From contig JAIPFP010000001.1 in the NCBI GenBank assembly GCA_021736575.1, positions 1-64,000 of the forward strand: 64,000 bases of DNA, written 5' to 3'. The position numbers and the translations under genes are program-made. Positions 11,175-22,243 of the stretch are shown here, piece after piece. Source of the DNA: Pirellula sp. (GTDB taxonomy: Bacteria; Planctomycetota; Planctomycetia; Pirellulales; Pirellulaceae). The notes under the pieces are model-generated. The model was given only the letters and a program-made list of their open reading frames with translations. It made no database searches and was not told the DNA's origin. Position 1 is the stretch's first letter. Each line of letters opens with the position of its first letter.

Positions 11175-11237
11175 GGTTTACTAATCAACAACTAACAATG
11201 GATCTAAGGATTTAGTGTAATACAGCCGAATAATCGA

Positions 11238-11858
11238 TTAACTAGCCAAGCTGTTCAGTTTGTCTCGAATGACTTGCTCCGCTTTGGCGAGCGTTGCTTT
11301 TCGAAGTTGTTTCAGTTGCCCGTCGACGCTGCCGTCGAAAACAACGTCCCCAACGCGTATCAGCAAACCACCCAAAACAGAAGCATCAACCTTGGTCGTA
11401 ATCACGACCTCAGCTTTGAAGATGTCCTGAAGTTTCACTTTCAACGATTCGACTGCCGTCGCGTCAAGCGGTTGGGCCGTCGTGACTATGATTCGCAATC
11501 TACCAACCGCTTCGTCGCGAAGACGAACGACGGCCTGATATATGCTCCGAATAGCTCCAAAACGTCGCCTTGTAGCGAGCACTTTGAGAAACGTCAAAAA
11601 CGTTCCGTCCATCTGCTTGCCGAACACTTTGTCGAGCATCCGAAGCTTTTCCTCAGCGGAAATCTTTGGGTTCGCCAAAGCGGATTCAAAGGCAGGTTGC
11701 TTGTCCAACACGTCAACAATAAGGGACTGGAATTCATCAACCATTCCATCCACTTTGAGGGACGACTCCGCAGCACCAAGCAGCGCCTTCGCGTAAACTT
11801 GACCTACGTGCATCGACTCGTCATCGAAGACTGTATCGCTCTTAGTTGATTCCGACAT
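11238..11858 (-). CDS. atpH: F1Fo ATP synthase subunit delta
   Basis: YAKALLGAA...LLIRVGDVVFDGSVDGQLKQLRKA. Confidence 0.92.
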   Translation of the reverse strand: MSESTKSDTVFDDESMHVGQVYAKALLGAAESSLKVDGMVDEFQSLIVDVLDKQPAFESALANPKISAEEKLRMLDKVFGKQMDGTFLTFLKVLATRRRFGAIRSIYQAVVRLRDEAVGRLRIIVTTAQPLDATAVESLKVKLQDIFKAEVVITTKVDASVLGGLLIRVGDVVFDGSVDGQLKQLRKATLAKAEQVIRDKLNSLAS

Positions 11859-11879
11859 CTTAGTACTTCGAGTAGTGGA

Positions 11880-12841
<962 letters not shown>

Positions 12842-12926
12842 CTAGCAAACCTAACACTGAAAAATACGCCGGAAAGCGAAACACTGAGCAAGGAAGCCAA
12901 TATTGGCTCTCCGCCCGACAAAACTC

Positions 12927-14249
12927 CTAGTGATGATGCATCGAACTACCGATAAACATCGCAGCCAGGAAGGTGAATAAATATGCCTGCAGGCAGGCAA
13001 CAAAAAGTTCAAGAAAGCTAAGTAAAGTCGTGCCAAGCACGGATATGACAGCAACACTGCCCCACATTGGCAAACTCATCGCAGCCGCAGAAACACTGAT
13101 TCCGATCCCCATGATACCTAGCAGCACCAGGTGACCTGCACCCATATTCATCACCAACCGAACCGACAACACGATATGCTTGACGATGAGGGAAAACGCT
13201 TCGATGAGCCAAAGAAGTGGAACAATCCAAAACGCCAAGTACCAGGGCAAACCCAGGTCAGGACATATGTTCTTCAAAAATCCTACCGGACCAAAGGTTC
13301 GTAAACCCATCGTCAAACCGATCACAAAAACGATCGCCGCCAAGGCAAGGGTCGTCCCCCAAGCCGCCGTTGGCGAACCAAGCCAAGGGATCATACCCGT
13401 CAAGTTGCATCCGAGAAGAAAGAAGAACAGTGTCCAAAGAAATGGCATGAACTTCTTAGCGTCTTCCTCACCCATGGTCGGTACAACCACGCCATCTCTA
13501 ACCCACTGAACCAACCCTTCGAGCATGTTCCAACGCTTGCCTTTGGGTGCGGACCCTGACGCGATTCGCTTGGCTAACCAGCCGAAAATTGCGATCGCTA
13601 ACAATGCGACCACCAATTCGATAATCATGTATCTTGAAATGCAGAATCCGGACTCCGGCTCGTAGGCATTACGAGGTGTTCCGAACGGCTGCGGAATAAG
13701 CATTTTGCCATGAAGGGTGCTATTGTACTGGGCGATCTTGGCCTCACTCCAGTTCGCGGAGTCGGTAAGATGGGCCTGCAGAAACTCCTCACCGTTTATT
13801 TTCGCCGTCAGCTTGTTCCAGCCAGCCCGTTTTTCCGGCGACTTCAGAACTTGAACGAACCAGTCGTAGGTTGGGGCTGGATTTTCTGCGAGATATGCCT
13901 GGTAGGCATCCGTCGCGGCGGGTTCGTTTTCGCCAGACCATTTGGATGCAACCGCCTTTAAATCGGCCCCTTGCTTTTCGAGGTAGGCATCCAGAGGCCA
14001 ACCAGTATTTCTGTGGTCGGCACGCTGCCACTCTTGCCAACGTTCCTTAAGCCCAGTCAGTTCGGCGGGGTTCACCCCAAGTTCAGTTAGCCCGGTGATA
14101 ATCGTATCCGCTTCGGCCGATTGAAACTCAGGATCGAGCCGCACAAACCAAGACGGAAAATCAGAAGCTGTTTTGCGAGTACTTCTCCAGAGCATCCGTG
14201 GGACCTCGAAGAAATATCCGTCTTTAATATGGAGAATGTCTGACGCCAT
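12927..14249 (-). CDS. atpB: F1Fo ATP synthase subunit a with ~200-aa N-terminal extension
   Basis: C-terminal half has TM helices and essential Arg motif VRLVMNMGAGHL; 440 aa total. Confidence 0.93.
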   Translation of the reverse strand: MASDILHIKDGYFFEVPRMLWRSTRKTASDFPSWFVRLDPEFQSAEADTIITGLTELGVNPAELTGLKERWQEWQRADHRNTGWPLDAYLEKQGADLKAVASKWSGENEPAATDAYQAYLAENPAPTYDWFVQVLKSPEKRAGWNKLTAKINGEEFLQAHLTDSANWSEAKIAQYNSTLHGKMLIPQPFGTPRNAYEPESGFCISRYMIIELVVALLAIAIFGWLAKRIASGSAPKGKRWNMLEGLVQWVRDGVVVPTMGEEDAKKFMPFLWTLFFFLLGCNLTGMIPWLGSPTAAWGTTLALAAIVFVIGLTMGLRTFGPVGFLKNICPDLGLPWYLAFWIVPLLWLIEAFSLIVKHIVLSVRLVMNMGAGHLVLLGIMGIGISVSAAAMSLPMWGSVAVISVLGTTLLSFLELFVACLQAYLFTFLAAMFIGSSMHHH

Positions 14250-14423
14250 TGCTCAGGCTATCGTTGGGAGAGGTGTCAAATGGATTGATTTCAGCCATGA
14301 ATGTGCGAATTGTAATTGGAAGAAGAGAATTGGATAGCCCACCAAGCGTCCGACAAAAGAAATGTGGGAGAGCCATTTTGTCGCACCCGGGGTTTGGCAC
14401 GAGCGGGACGCTGGTACCACGCG

Positions 14424-14487
14424 ATGGTAACCCGACGCTTAAGCGAGGCTTTGACTGCAATTCCTCGCTAACGCTTCGGGTTACCAT
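14424..14487. repeat. Inverted repeat ATGGTAACCCGACGCTTAAGCGAGG / CCTCGCTAACGCTTCGGGTTACCAT
   Basis: ~25-bp arms separated by 14 bp between atpB and hydrolase. Confidence 0.85.
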
Positions 14488-14531
14488 TAAATCAACAAGC
14501 CCTAAACCCAGGGGTTCGTCGCCTAATCGGC

Positions 14532-16568
14532 CTAATTGCCGGCTTCCACCAACCCTTGTTCTTCGGCCCAGCGAAGGATCGAGCTCAGTGCCGTCGGCGA
14601 AATATCTTCCTCAATCTGATCGTACTCGCTGGGCAGACCTGTCTCGCTCGTCTGCAACAAATGATTCAATCCAGGCAAGACTTCCAGTGTTGCTGTCAGG
14701 TCAACATTTCGAGCTGCCGAGCGGAAAATTTCGGCTCGATTGATTTCTGGGAGCACTTGCACATCATTGCTTCCCCAAATGGCGAGTGTTGGGCATCGGA
14801 TCAACATCCAATTCGTTGACGGGTCGTAATTCAAATAAAATCGATACCAAGGCATTTGCAGTTGTTGAAACTGCTGCTCGATAGTGCTATTGAGTTGTTG
14901 TTTTACTTGACTTAGATCCGCCAGGGGATCTTGCGACAGGGCAAGATTCTTGAGGCCTTCCCAATTTTTGTTGACAGCCGCCCGTATTGCATTTCGCGTT
15001 GCGGTCTCGCTCACAAAGTATCCGCCCGCGATATCTTGAAGCTCTTGCTGCAGACTCATCGTGGCGATGCGATCTTCTTCGCTCATACCTTGCAATTCCG
15101 ACATGCGATCGATTTGCGTGCTCAGAACATCTGCACCCGTCAGGCCCGGCGGGGCCAACAATATCAGGAACGCGACGCCAGGCTCCCAGGCCGCCGCCAT
15201 CGGGCCGATCAATCCACCTTCGCTATGACCCAGTATCCCGATCCTCTCCGGGTCGATCTCGGAAAGTGTGGCCGCATGTTTCCAGACTGCCAGTGCATCC
15301 CGAGCGAAGTCTTCGGATGTTGCCGTTAGGTGCTCACCTGTGCTTGCTCCAACCCCTCGATCATCGTAGCGCAGCGATGCTATTCCGTTCTTTGCCAAAA
15401 AGTGCGCAATGGTTTCGAAGGGTTTGTGCCTGCCGATCGTTTCGTTTCGGTCCTGAGGTCCACTCCCAGTAACCATGATGACGGCTGGGTAACGCTTGGG
15501 CTCGCTCCCCGCCCTGGCTCGCGGAACCGTCAAAGTGCCTGCCAAAGTGATTCCCGATTTTTGTGCTGACTCCCCTGTCGCTTTGTCCTTGGGTTTGGAC
15601 TTCTGCTTTACGATGCTGTGAGTGACCTGGAATTCGGTCTCAACGAAAAATGGCGAACTCGCAATCTTCGGCTTTTTCGGAGTGTCCGACTCATTTCCCT
15701 TTCTCGTTTTCGCAGATCTTTGTTCCTGGCTAATCGGATCTGCCGTTTTGATCTGAGGATTGGCATTTGCTGATTTCTCGATGGTCTCTTCCGCCTGCAA
15801 CTTCATCGTTAAAGGGATTGGAACTGGCCCTTGCACAAAGCGTCCTGTCATTTCATCGCCCGCTTCGTTTAACTTGGCAGTGTATTTTGCCTTGATCAGT
15901 TCTATTTCGAACAAAACGTTAGGGCCATCTTCCTTTTTGCCGACCGCCGGTATCCCAACAATTTTTTCGCTCAATGAATCAAAGAGTATTCTAGGTTCCT
16001 CCGGAGTTGCGAACGGGGCCTGATTGTAAACGCGGAACCTCACATCCATTTTCTTCACGACGAGATTGAGCGTTCCCAACCAAACCGAATCCGCACCGAG
16101 AGAAGTGCGGGTTTCAACTGGAATCGCTTCGATTTTGTCCAGCTTTAAAGGCAGTTTTTCCCCCGATTGCGTCAAGTCCCCAACGACTTGATCGTTCGAA
16201 GTCTGTTTCCCCTCAAAGGTTGCAGAGAGGTCCGGATTGATTGGATTATTTAGCTTGAACTGCCAAGTTCCAGTCGAATTGATGACGAAGTCCACCAGCG
16301 GCAGTTCGTCAGGTGATTGGTCAGGGCTGACAATCGTGGCGGACATGGGTTGGCGGTCGCTGCCTCGCTTGAGATGGATAATCGTTCGAAGTTGCTGCTT
16401 GGGAGTTATCAGCCATCCGAACCAGTGCTCGGCTTCGGATGAGTTTGCAAGTGCCGTAGTTGGCTCCGAGGATTGCGAATACCCTTTTTCAGAAGAAAAC
16501 GCCGATAGGAACCCATTTAAAGAAACAACAATCAACAACACTCGAAACCGAAAAGAAACCGTAGTCAT
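14532..16568 (-). CDS. Exported alpha/beta hydrolase (serine aminopeptidase-like)
   Basis: VMVTGSGPQDRNETI, GHSEGG nucleophile elbow; signal MTTVSFRFRVLLIVVSLNGFLSAFS. Confidence 0.85.
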   Translation of the reverse strand: MTTVSFRFRVLLIVVSLNGFLSAFSSEKGYSQSSEPTTALANSSEAEHWFGWLITPKQQLRTIIHLKRGSDRQPMSATIVSPDQSPDELPLVDFVINSTGTWQFKLNNPINPDLSATFEGKQTSNDQVVGDLTQSGEKLPLKLDKIEAIPVETRTSLGADSVWLGTLNLVVKKMDVRFRVYNQAPFATPEEPRILFDSLSEKIVGIPAVGKKEDGPNVLFEIELIKAKYTAKLNEAGDEMTGRFVQGPVPIPLTMKLQAEETIEKSANANPQIKTADPISQEQRSAKTRKGNESDTPKKPKIASSPFFVETEFQVTHSIVKQKSKPKDKATGESAQKSGITLAGTLTVPRARAGSEPKRYPAVIMVTGSGPQDRNETIGRHKPFETIAHFLAKNGIASLRYDDRGVGASTGEHLTATSEDFARDALAVWKHAATLSEIDPERIGILGHSEGGLIGPMAAAWEPGVAFLILLAPPGLTGADVLSTQIDRMSELQGMSEEDRIATMSLQQELQDIAGGYFVSETATRNAIRAAVNKNWEGLKNLALSQDPLADLSQVKQQLNSTIEQQFQQLQMPWYRFYLNYDPSTNWMLIRCPTLAIWGSNDVQVLPEINRAEIFRSAARNVDLTATLEVLPGLNHLLQTSETGLPSEYDQIEEDISPTALSSILRWAEEQGLVEAGN

Positions 16569-16823
16569 TGTTTGGACACGCAATTGAAGTTTACAGGACA
16601 CGAAAGAGCGACTTGTTAAGTATAACTCCTCCGATTGCTCACTCGTCATTTCGTCAAACAAATGGACTCTTTTTGGACACCTCTCGCTGATCTCTAACAA
16701 AACGAGTCCATTTTTCCAATTCGCAAGTCTGCCGAAAAGAACGAAAAGCGTTCAACATGGGCAAGAAAAGTCTCCTGTTGGCGATGATCTCCGTCCGGAA
16801 GTACCATGCCTGGTCGCATTGGA

Positions 16824-17735
16824 TTATGCTTTGGCCGCATCGTTTGCCAGCTCGGATAGTTCTTTCCAAAAGGTCACGTACTTATCCCTATCCTTGACGT
16901 AGCTCTCATCGAAAACGGCTTTGCGAAGTTCATCGCGTTGTTTCACGAATTTCGAAAAGTCGCGAGGATCTTCCGGTGAAAAGACGGGACACGGTCGATC
17001 GTACACAATGGCAGCCCCCCGATCGCCCTCACTGTAGAATCGCGAAAGGCCAATAACTCTGTCCGCGACGTAAATCGCTTCATTCAATTCGTGCGTAACC
17101 ATGAGAATTGTGTACTCTGGACGTCGGCCTTCTTTTTTGGCGATTAAGTTCTCTTGGTAGAAGCGCAGGAGCATCATTTGCAGTTCCTCTCGCATGGCTT
17201 CATCCAACGCTCCAAAGGGCTCGTCGAGCAGCACAATTTTCGGCCGCATGATGAAGGCTTGCGCGACAGCCACTCGCTGTTTCATGCCACCGGACATTTC
17301 GCGAGGAAATTTCCCGCATGCGTTGCCTAACCCAACGCGATGAAGAAACTCTTGAGCCTTGGCATTTTGTTCTCTGCGTTTGGCAAAGTACTTTCGCGTC
17401 ATGAGAAACCGCATCCATATCGTGGTTTCGTCGAGCTTGAGTCCAAAACTGACGTTTTGTTCCGCCGTCAAAAAATCGTAGAGGGAATAGTGTTGGTATA
17501 CGATGCCAACGTGTCGGTTTGGTCCACGAACAGGCACGCCATCGGTGAGTATTTCGCCGGAGGTGGGTGCATCGGTCCCCAAAATCGCCTTGAGCAAGGT
17601 GCTTTTGCCGCACCCGCTAGGCCCGACCATGGCAACTATCTGGCCCGGCAACACTTGCAGATTAATGTTGTTAAGCACACGATAGGAACCGAAAACATGA
17701 CTGAGCGATTTAATTTCTAATGCGTATTGGCTCAC
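16824..17735 (-). CDS. ABC transporter ATP-binding protein (nitrate/sulfonate/taurine type)
   Basis: GPSGCGKSTLLKAILG, EMSGGMKQRVAVAQA, LLDEPFGALD; likely GTG start near 17735. Confidence 0.88.
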   Translation of the reverse strand: MSQYALEIKSLSHVFGSYRVLNNINLQVLPGQIVAMVGPSGCGKSTLLKAILGTDAPTSGEILTDGVPVRGPNRHVGIVYQHYSLYDFLTAEQNVSFGLKLDETTIWMRFLMTRKYFAKRREQNAKAQEFLHRVGLGNACGKFPREMSGGMKQRVAVAQAFIMRPKIVLLDEPFGALDEAMREELQMMLLRFYQENLIAKKEGRRPEYTILMVTHELNEAIYVADRVIGLSRFYSEGDRGAAIVYDRPCPVFSPEDPRDFSKFVKQRDELRKAVFDESYVKDRDKYVTFWKELSELANDAAKA

Positions 17736-17758
17736 AGATTGGACCTTGAAGGGGATGG

Positions 17759-18568
17759 TTACTCGACAAACCAAGGGCAAAGCGTGCGTCTCAGCGTTGC
17801 AAGACTCCATTCGGCCGCCAATCCGATGATCGCAAGAATCGCCAAGTACACGTAGACGACACTCATATTCAAAATGCGAGATTGCATGCGAATTTGATAG
17901 CCCAAGCCCGCATTGCCGACCACCATCTCGGCAGCTAGCAAGAAGACCATGGCAGGCCCAATCTGCAAGCGGATACTATCGATGACTTTTGGCAAGATCT
18001 GTTTCCAGATCACGTCGTAAATTATTTCAAACTCCGAGGCGCCAAGCGTATACGCCTTGTTGATCCCTTCGTCCGTCACGTCTTGCCGAACTGCTTGGTA
18101 GATCGACTGCGTCATGGAAAAGAAGATACCTAACGCAACCATGGAAGCAAACATTTTTTGATCGGTCCCGACAACCGCAAAGTAAATCGGCATCATGGCG
18201 GTAGGCGGAATCTTCGACAGAAACATAAAGACGGGTCTTAACGGAGCTTCGATCCAACGGTAGGCACCCATCAAGACTCCCACGACGATAGAGAGCCCGA
18301 CCCCCGCACCCATACCAAGCACCAGTCGCCAAAGCGTGGCACGTATATCGACCCAAAACATGGGGGGCTTTGGATTCTCAGGCAAGCCCTGAGGACGAAA
18401 GATCTGCCTGAGCCCCTCACTTAGTTTCTCGAAGGACGGGATCGTTGTTTGCAACGGATTGATGCGAGTCTGGCGAGCCGAAACAAGTTCGTAACATGTC
18501 AACAGCACGGCTATCCCGCCGATGGAGAGCAGCCAAAAAAGCCAATTAGGTATACTCCGTCTTATCAT
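17759..18568 (-). CDS. ABC transporter permease (SsuC/TauC type)
   Basis: Multiple TMs, EAA-like motif ASEFEIIYDVIWKQILPKVIDSIRLQIG. Confidence 0.88.
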   Translation of the reverse strand: MIRRSIPNWLFWLLSIGGIAVLLTCYELVSARQTRINPLQTTIPSFEKLSEGLRQIFRPQGLPENPKPPMFWVDIRATLWRLVLGMGAGVGLSIVVGVLMGAYRWIEAPLRPVFMFLSKIPPTAMMPIYFAVVGTDQKMFASMVALGIFFSMTQSIYQAVRQDVTDEGINKAYTLGASEFEIIYDVIWKQILPKVIDSIRLQIGPAMVFLLAAEMVVGNAGLGYQIRMQSRILNMSVVYVYLAILAIIGLAAEWSLATLRRTLCPWFVE

Positions 18569-19068
18569 GCGTGGTCGCTCGTTGGCACAGGGGCAGAACT
18601 GCTGGCGGTTTCAAGTTGCCGGCGTTTCTTGCCGATGAAAACCAAGTGATGCCGCAAGTGTTCAATGTATTTTTCCAACATATGCTCAAGCGTCGTCTTC
18701 CCGCTTTCGGTATGAATGCCGGTTCGCAGGAAAGCAGAATCGGGCAAGGCTCGCAGTATCGTAGCAGTCATCATCCGGTTTTTTTGAAACATTTCGCAGG
18801 CAACAAAGGCGTTGAGTTGATCGGTACCCGGCAACAAGCAAAATGCAGTTTCGTCGTAGCCGCACAGGAGCGGGTTTTCCATACAAGCGATTCGCTTTAG
18901 TCTATCGGATCCAATCAAGTCGCTGTCCATCATGTGGATGGCAATTTGATGCAGCGTCCACGAACCATCTGCTGGCCTGGCATGCAGGTGCGCATGGCTC
19001 AAACCCGAGTAGGCGTTGACCAACTCGCTACCGCCAGTTGTGTAAGACTCAATTTTGCTACGATCCAT
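18565..19068 (-). CDS. DinB-family protein
   Basis: PADGSWTLHQIAIHMMDSDL...EHMLEKYIEHLRHHLVFI. Confidence 0.85.
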   Translation of the reverse strand: MDRSKIESYTTGGSELVNAYSGLSHAHLHARPADGSWTLHQIAIHMMDSDLIGSDRLKRIACMENPLLCGYDETAFCLLPGTDQLNAFVACEMFQKNRMMTATILRALPDSAFLRTGIHTESGKTTLEHMLEKYIEHLRHHLVFIGKKRRQLETASSSAPVPTSDHA

Positions 19069-19334
19069 ATCCTGGTTCCTAAGGTTTTTTGAAATGTCGA
19101 GACTATCTTAGCACATCATCGATACCCGAATTGCGGAGACTGAGTCCGTTTCCCATCTGTTGCAGGTTTAAGTACGCGATGGGAGCAATTTTGGTAGCAT
19201 ATGTATCCATATTTGCCTAAGAACTTTCCGATTTGCAAAGACTCAGAATGGCTAAGATCCCATGGTTTTCGAGCCGTACAAGGCTAGCGTCCTGGTTTAA
19301 ATCACTCCGACAGATTCGCACTCAGGAACACCCC

Positions 19335-20582
19335 ATGAAACGAGCCAGTGCACTCTGCCCTGCCAATGCAAAACGATTCGGATCGCTCGCAGGCACTCTC
19401 CTTTATTTTTGTCTCGTCGCAGGATGCGAACAAGCCCTTCATGTCGAATCAGACTCATCCCAATTTCCATCGATCGAGCAACAAACGGACACAGTACCGA
19501 ACGAAGGAGCGGTCCACTCGCAACTGGTCGTCCAATCAACGAGCGTCTTGCGCGCATCGTCTCCCGTCGTTGACGTCCATACCCATTTTTTCGTCAAGGG
19601 TAAGCACGATCCCGAGTTGCTCAAGCGATACGTGGAAATGATGGATCGAAACAACATAGCCGTTTCTGTTTCGCTGGATGGAACACTTTTCGCTCGACTC
19701 GACGAGCATTGCAAATTTTTGTGGAGCGAATATCGCGACCGATTTGTGGTTTTTGCCAACATTGACTTCCGAGAAACGGGAGATGTTGAAAAGCCTGAAA
19801 CCTGGGCTTGCAATCAACCGGGATTCGTTCGCCGAATCGTAGAAAAACTCAAGGAATCCGCAGGCCAGGAACAGATATCCGGCGTAAAGTTCTTCAAGGA
19901 TTTTGGACTTCGATATCGCAACGCGGATGGCACTCTCATCGCAATTGACGATCCAAGATGGGACCCAATTTGGGAAGCCTGTGGCGAACTAGGTTTGCCG
20001 GTCATCATGCACAGTGCAGACCCTGGCGCGTTCTTCGAAGCCGTTACGCCAAAAAATGAACGGTTCGGAGAACTAAACGTCCACCCCGATTGGTCGTTTG
20101 CGGGTTCGCAATTCCCGTCTCGAAAAGAACTTCATGATGCCAGGAATCGGGTCATTTCGAAACATGCGACGACGACGTTTATCGCGGCTCACTTTGGCAA
20201 CGATGCTGAGAATCTGGTTGAACTTGCAGAATGGTTAGAGCTTTATCCAAATTTGGTCGTCGAATTTGCCTCGCGGATCAATGAATTGGGAAGACAACCC
20301 TATACTTCCAAGCGATTCTTCCAAAAATACCAAGATCGAATCTTGTTTGGCACGGACGGGCCATGGCCAGAAGCACGACTGCGGCTTTATTGGCGATTCC
20401 TTGAGACTTTCGACGAATACTTCCCGTATTCGGAAAAGACGCCTCCCCCTCAAGGAGATTGGCGCATTTATGGGATCGCATTGGACGAGGCCATTTTGGA
20501 AAAGATTTATCACACCAACGCGGCCCGAATTATCCCCGGTATTCGAGAACGTTTGGCAAGATATAAAAGCGTTTCGCACTAG
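19335..20582 (+). CDS. Amidohydrolase/TIM-barrel metal-dependent hydrolase, lipoprotein
   Basis: Lipobox LVAGC; VDVHTHFF; FGTDGPWPEAR. Confidence 0.8.
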   Translation: MKRASALCPANAKRFGSLAGTLLYFCLVAGCEQALHVESDSSQFPSIEQQTDTVPNEGAVHSQLVVQSTSVLRASSPVVDVHTHFFVKGKHDPELLKRYVEMMDRNNIAVSVSLDGTLFARLDEHCKFLWSEYRDRFVVFANIDFRETGDVEKPETWACNQPGFVRRIVEKLKESAGQEQISGVKFFKDFGLRYRNADGTLIAIDDPRWDPIWEACGELGLPVIMHSADPGAFFEAVTPKNERFGELNVHPDWSFAGSQFPSRKELHDARNRVISKHATTTFIAAHFGNDAENLVELAEWLELYPNLVVEFASRINELGRQPYTSKRFFQKYQDRILFGTDGPWPEARLRLYWRFLETFDEYFPYSEKTPPPQGDWRIYGIALDEAILEKIYHTNAARIIPGIRERLARYKSVSH

Positions 20583-20675
20583 ATCGTTTTCACGTAGCCC
20601 TCAGGCGATCGGTGGTATGATGTATCGAGTCAATTGCGTCCGGCCGCGGATTGAAGACGAAACAGAGGATTTACC

Positions 20676-21335
20676 GTGTCATCCATTCCAAAACACTTTC
20701 TAAACGCCGAAGAATACTTGGCATTCGAACGCCGTTCGCAATTTCGAAGTGAATTCTACCAAGGTGAAATGTTTGCGATGACCGGCGCTAGCCGGAAACA
20801 CAATTTGATCACACTCAACATTGCTCGCCGAATCAGTGAGGCTCTCGACAATCGTCCTTGCGAAACATACTCGAACGACATGCGGGTCAAGGTTAGCTTA
20901 AGCGGCCTGCATACTTATCCAGATGTTGTTGCAACTTGCGAATCGCCACAGTTTGAAGACGACTTCGTAGATACTTTGCTAAACCCACAAGCGATCGTCG
21001 AAGTCCTAAGCGAATCGTCCGAAAGCTACGACCGAGGGAAGAAATTCGCGCACTATCGTCGAATCCCGTCGTTGAAGGACTATCTGTTAGTGTCGCAAGA
21101 CCGTGTGATGGTTGAACATTACATACGAGAACCAAACAATCGCTGGCTGCTCACCGAGATATCACAACTCGAGGAAAGCGTCAACTTGCTGTCGATTGAC
21201 TGCCGGCTGCGACTCGCGGATATCTATGCCAAAGTCGATTTGTCGTTACCCAAAACAGAGGACACAAAGGAATTGAATCAGGGTGTGTCCAAATCGGACC
21301 CCGGTGCGTTGGATTCGCCTCATAGAGAAGCGTGA
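20676..21335 (+). CDS. Uma2 family endonuclease
   Basis: AEEYLAFERRSQFRSEFYQGEMFAMTGAS...TYPDVVATC...VEVLSESSESYDRGKKFAHYRRIPSLKDYLLVSQ. Confidence 0.92.
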   Translation: MSSIPKHFLNAEEYLAFERRSQFRSEFYQGEMFAMTGASRKHNLITLNIARRISEALDNRPCETYSNDMRVKVSLSGLHTYPDVVATCESPQFEDDFVDTLLNPQAIVEVLSESSESYDRGKKFAHYRRIPSLKDYLLVSQDRVMVEHYIREPNNRWLLTEISQLEESVNLLSIDCRLRLADIYAKVDLSLPKTEDTKELNQGVSKSDPGALDSPHREA

Positions 21336-21374
21336 ACAATTCGCGGTTTTGATTGAACCTCCCATCACAATGGG

Positions 21375-22232
21375 TTGGTCTCTGCTTATACTGGGTTGGA
21401 GGTAATGAACGGTACTTGTTTCCCTCGGTTCCCTCGAAATGATCTTGGAATGATTTCGGCTACGAATTTGACAAAGCAATTTAACGTGCGGGGTACGCCG
21501 CTGATTGCTGTCAATAACCTTTCCTTCCAGGTTTCGGACGGGGAAGTCTATGGACTTCTTGGGCCCAACGGAGCTGGCAAAACAACCACGTTGCGGATGG
21601 TGATGGGTTTGCTTGAGCCCGACAGCGGACACGTCGAAATCTGCGGCATGCGATCGGATGGGCAAACCACGGAGATGCGCAAGCACATCGGATTGATTTC
21701 GACCAACGACGGAGTCTACCCGTGGCTCACTGTCCGCGAAATGTTATTGTACTTCGCCGATCTCTACGCAGTCGACCTCCAGGTGGCCCGAGAGCGACTT
21801 GAGGAATTGGCGAGACTGCTCGATATCGGTCGATTTCTCGATCAACGTTGCAGTACGCTCAGCACGGGTCAAAAGCAGCGAGTTACGCTAGCTCGGGGCC
21901 TGATGCATGATCCGCCCGTAATGTTGCTTGACGAACCTACCCGAGGTCTAGATGTTGTCGGTAGTCAAACCGTTTTTCGATTTATCGATCTGCTCAAGGA
22001 ACGCGGCAAGTCGGTATTGCTATCAACACACAGACTTGATGAAGCCGAACGCGTTTGCGATCGATTTGGCTTACTGCACCGAGGTAACTTGCAGTTCGAA
22101 GGAACACTGGAAGAGTTGCAAAAGCTGACAGGCAAACAACATTTGGTTGACATCTTCATTGGGCTCATCAGCGGACCAGTCGATGGTGAACCAGTCGACC
22201 CGGCACGGATGCTCATTACTACTAACGAATAG
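21375..22232 (+). CDS. ABC transporter ATP-binding protein (NatA-like)
   Basis: GPNGAGKTTTLRMVMGLL, STGQKQRVTLARGLMHDP. Confidence 0.92.
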   Translation: MVSAYTGLEVMNGTCFPRFPRNDLGMISATNLTKQFNVRGTPLIAVNNLSFQVSDGEVYGLLGPNGAGKTTTLRMVMGLLEPDSGHVEICGMRSDGQTTEMRKHIGLISTNDGVYPWLTVREMLLYFADLYAVDLQVARERLEELARLLDIGRFLDQRCSTLSTGQKQRVTLARGLMHDPPVMLLDEPTRGLDVVGSQTVFRFIDLLKERGKSVLLSTHRLDEAERVCDRFGLLHRGNLQFEGTLEELQKLTGKQHLVDIFIGLISGPVDGEPVDPARMLITTNE

Positions 22233-22243
22233 TCGCAAGCTGC

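Noticed and set aside
16824-18568. Complete nitrate/sulfonate ABC transporter
   Set aside because: Only ATPase and permease are present; no adjacent substrate-binding protein, so substrate is not assigned.
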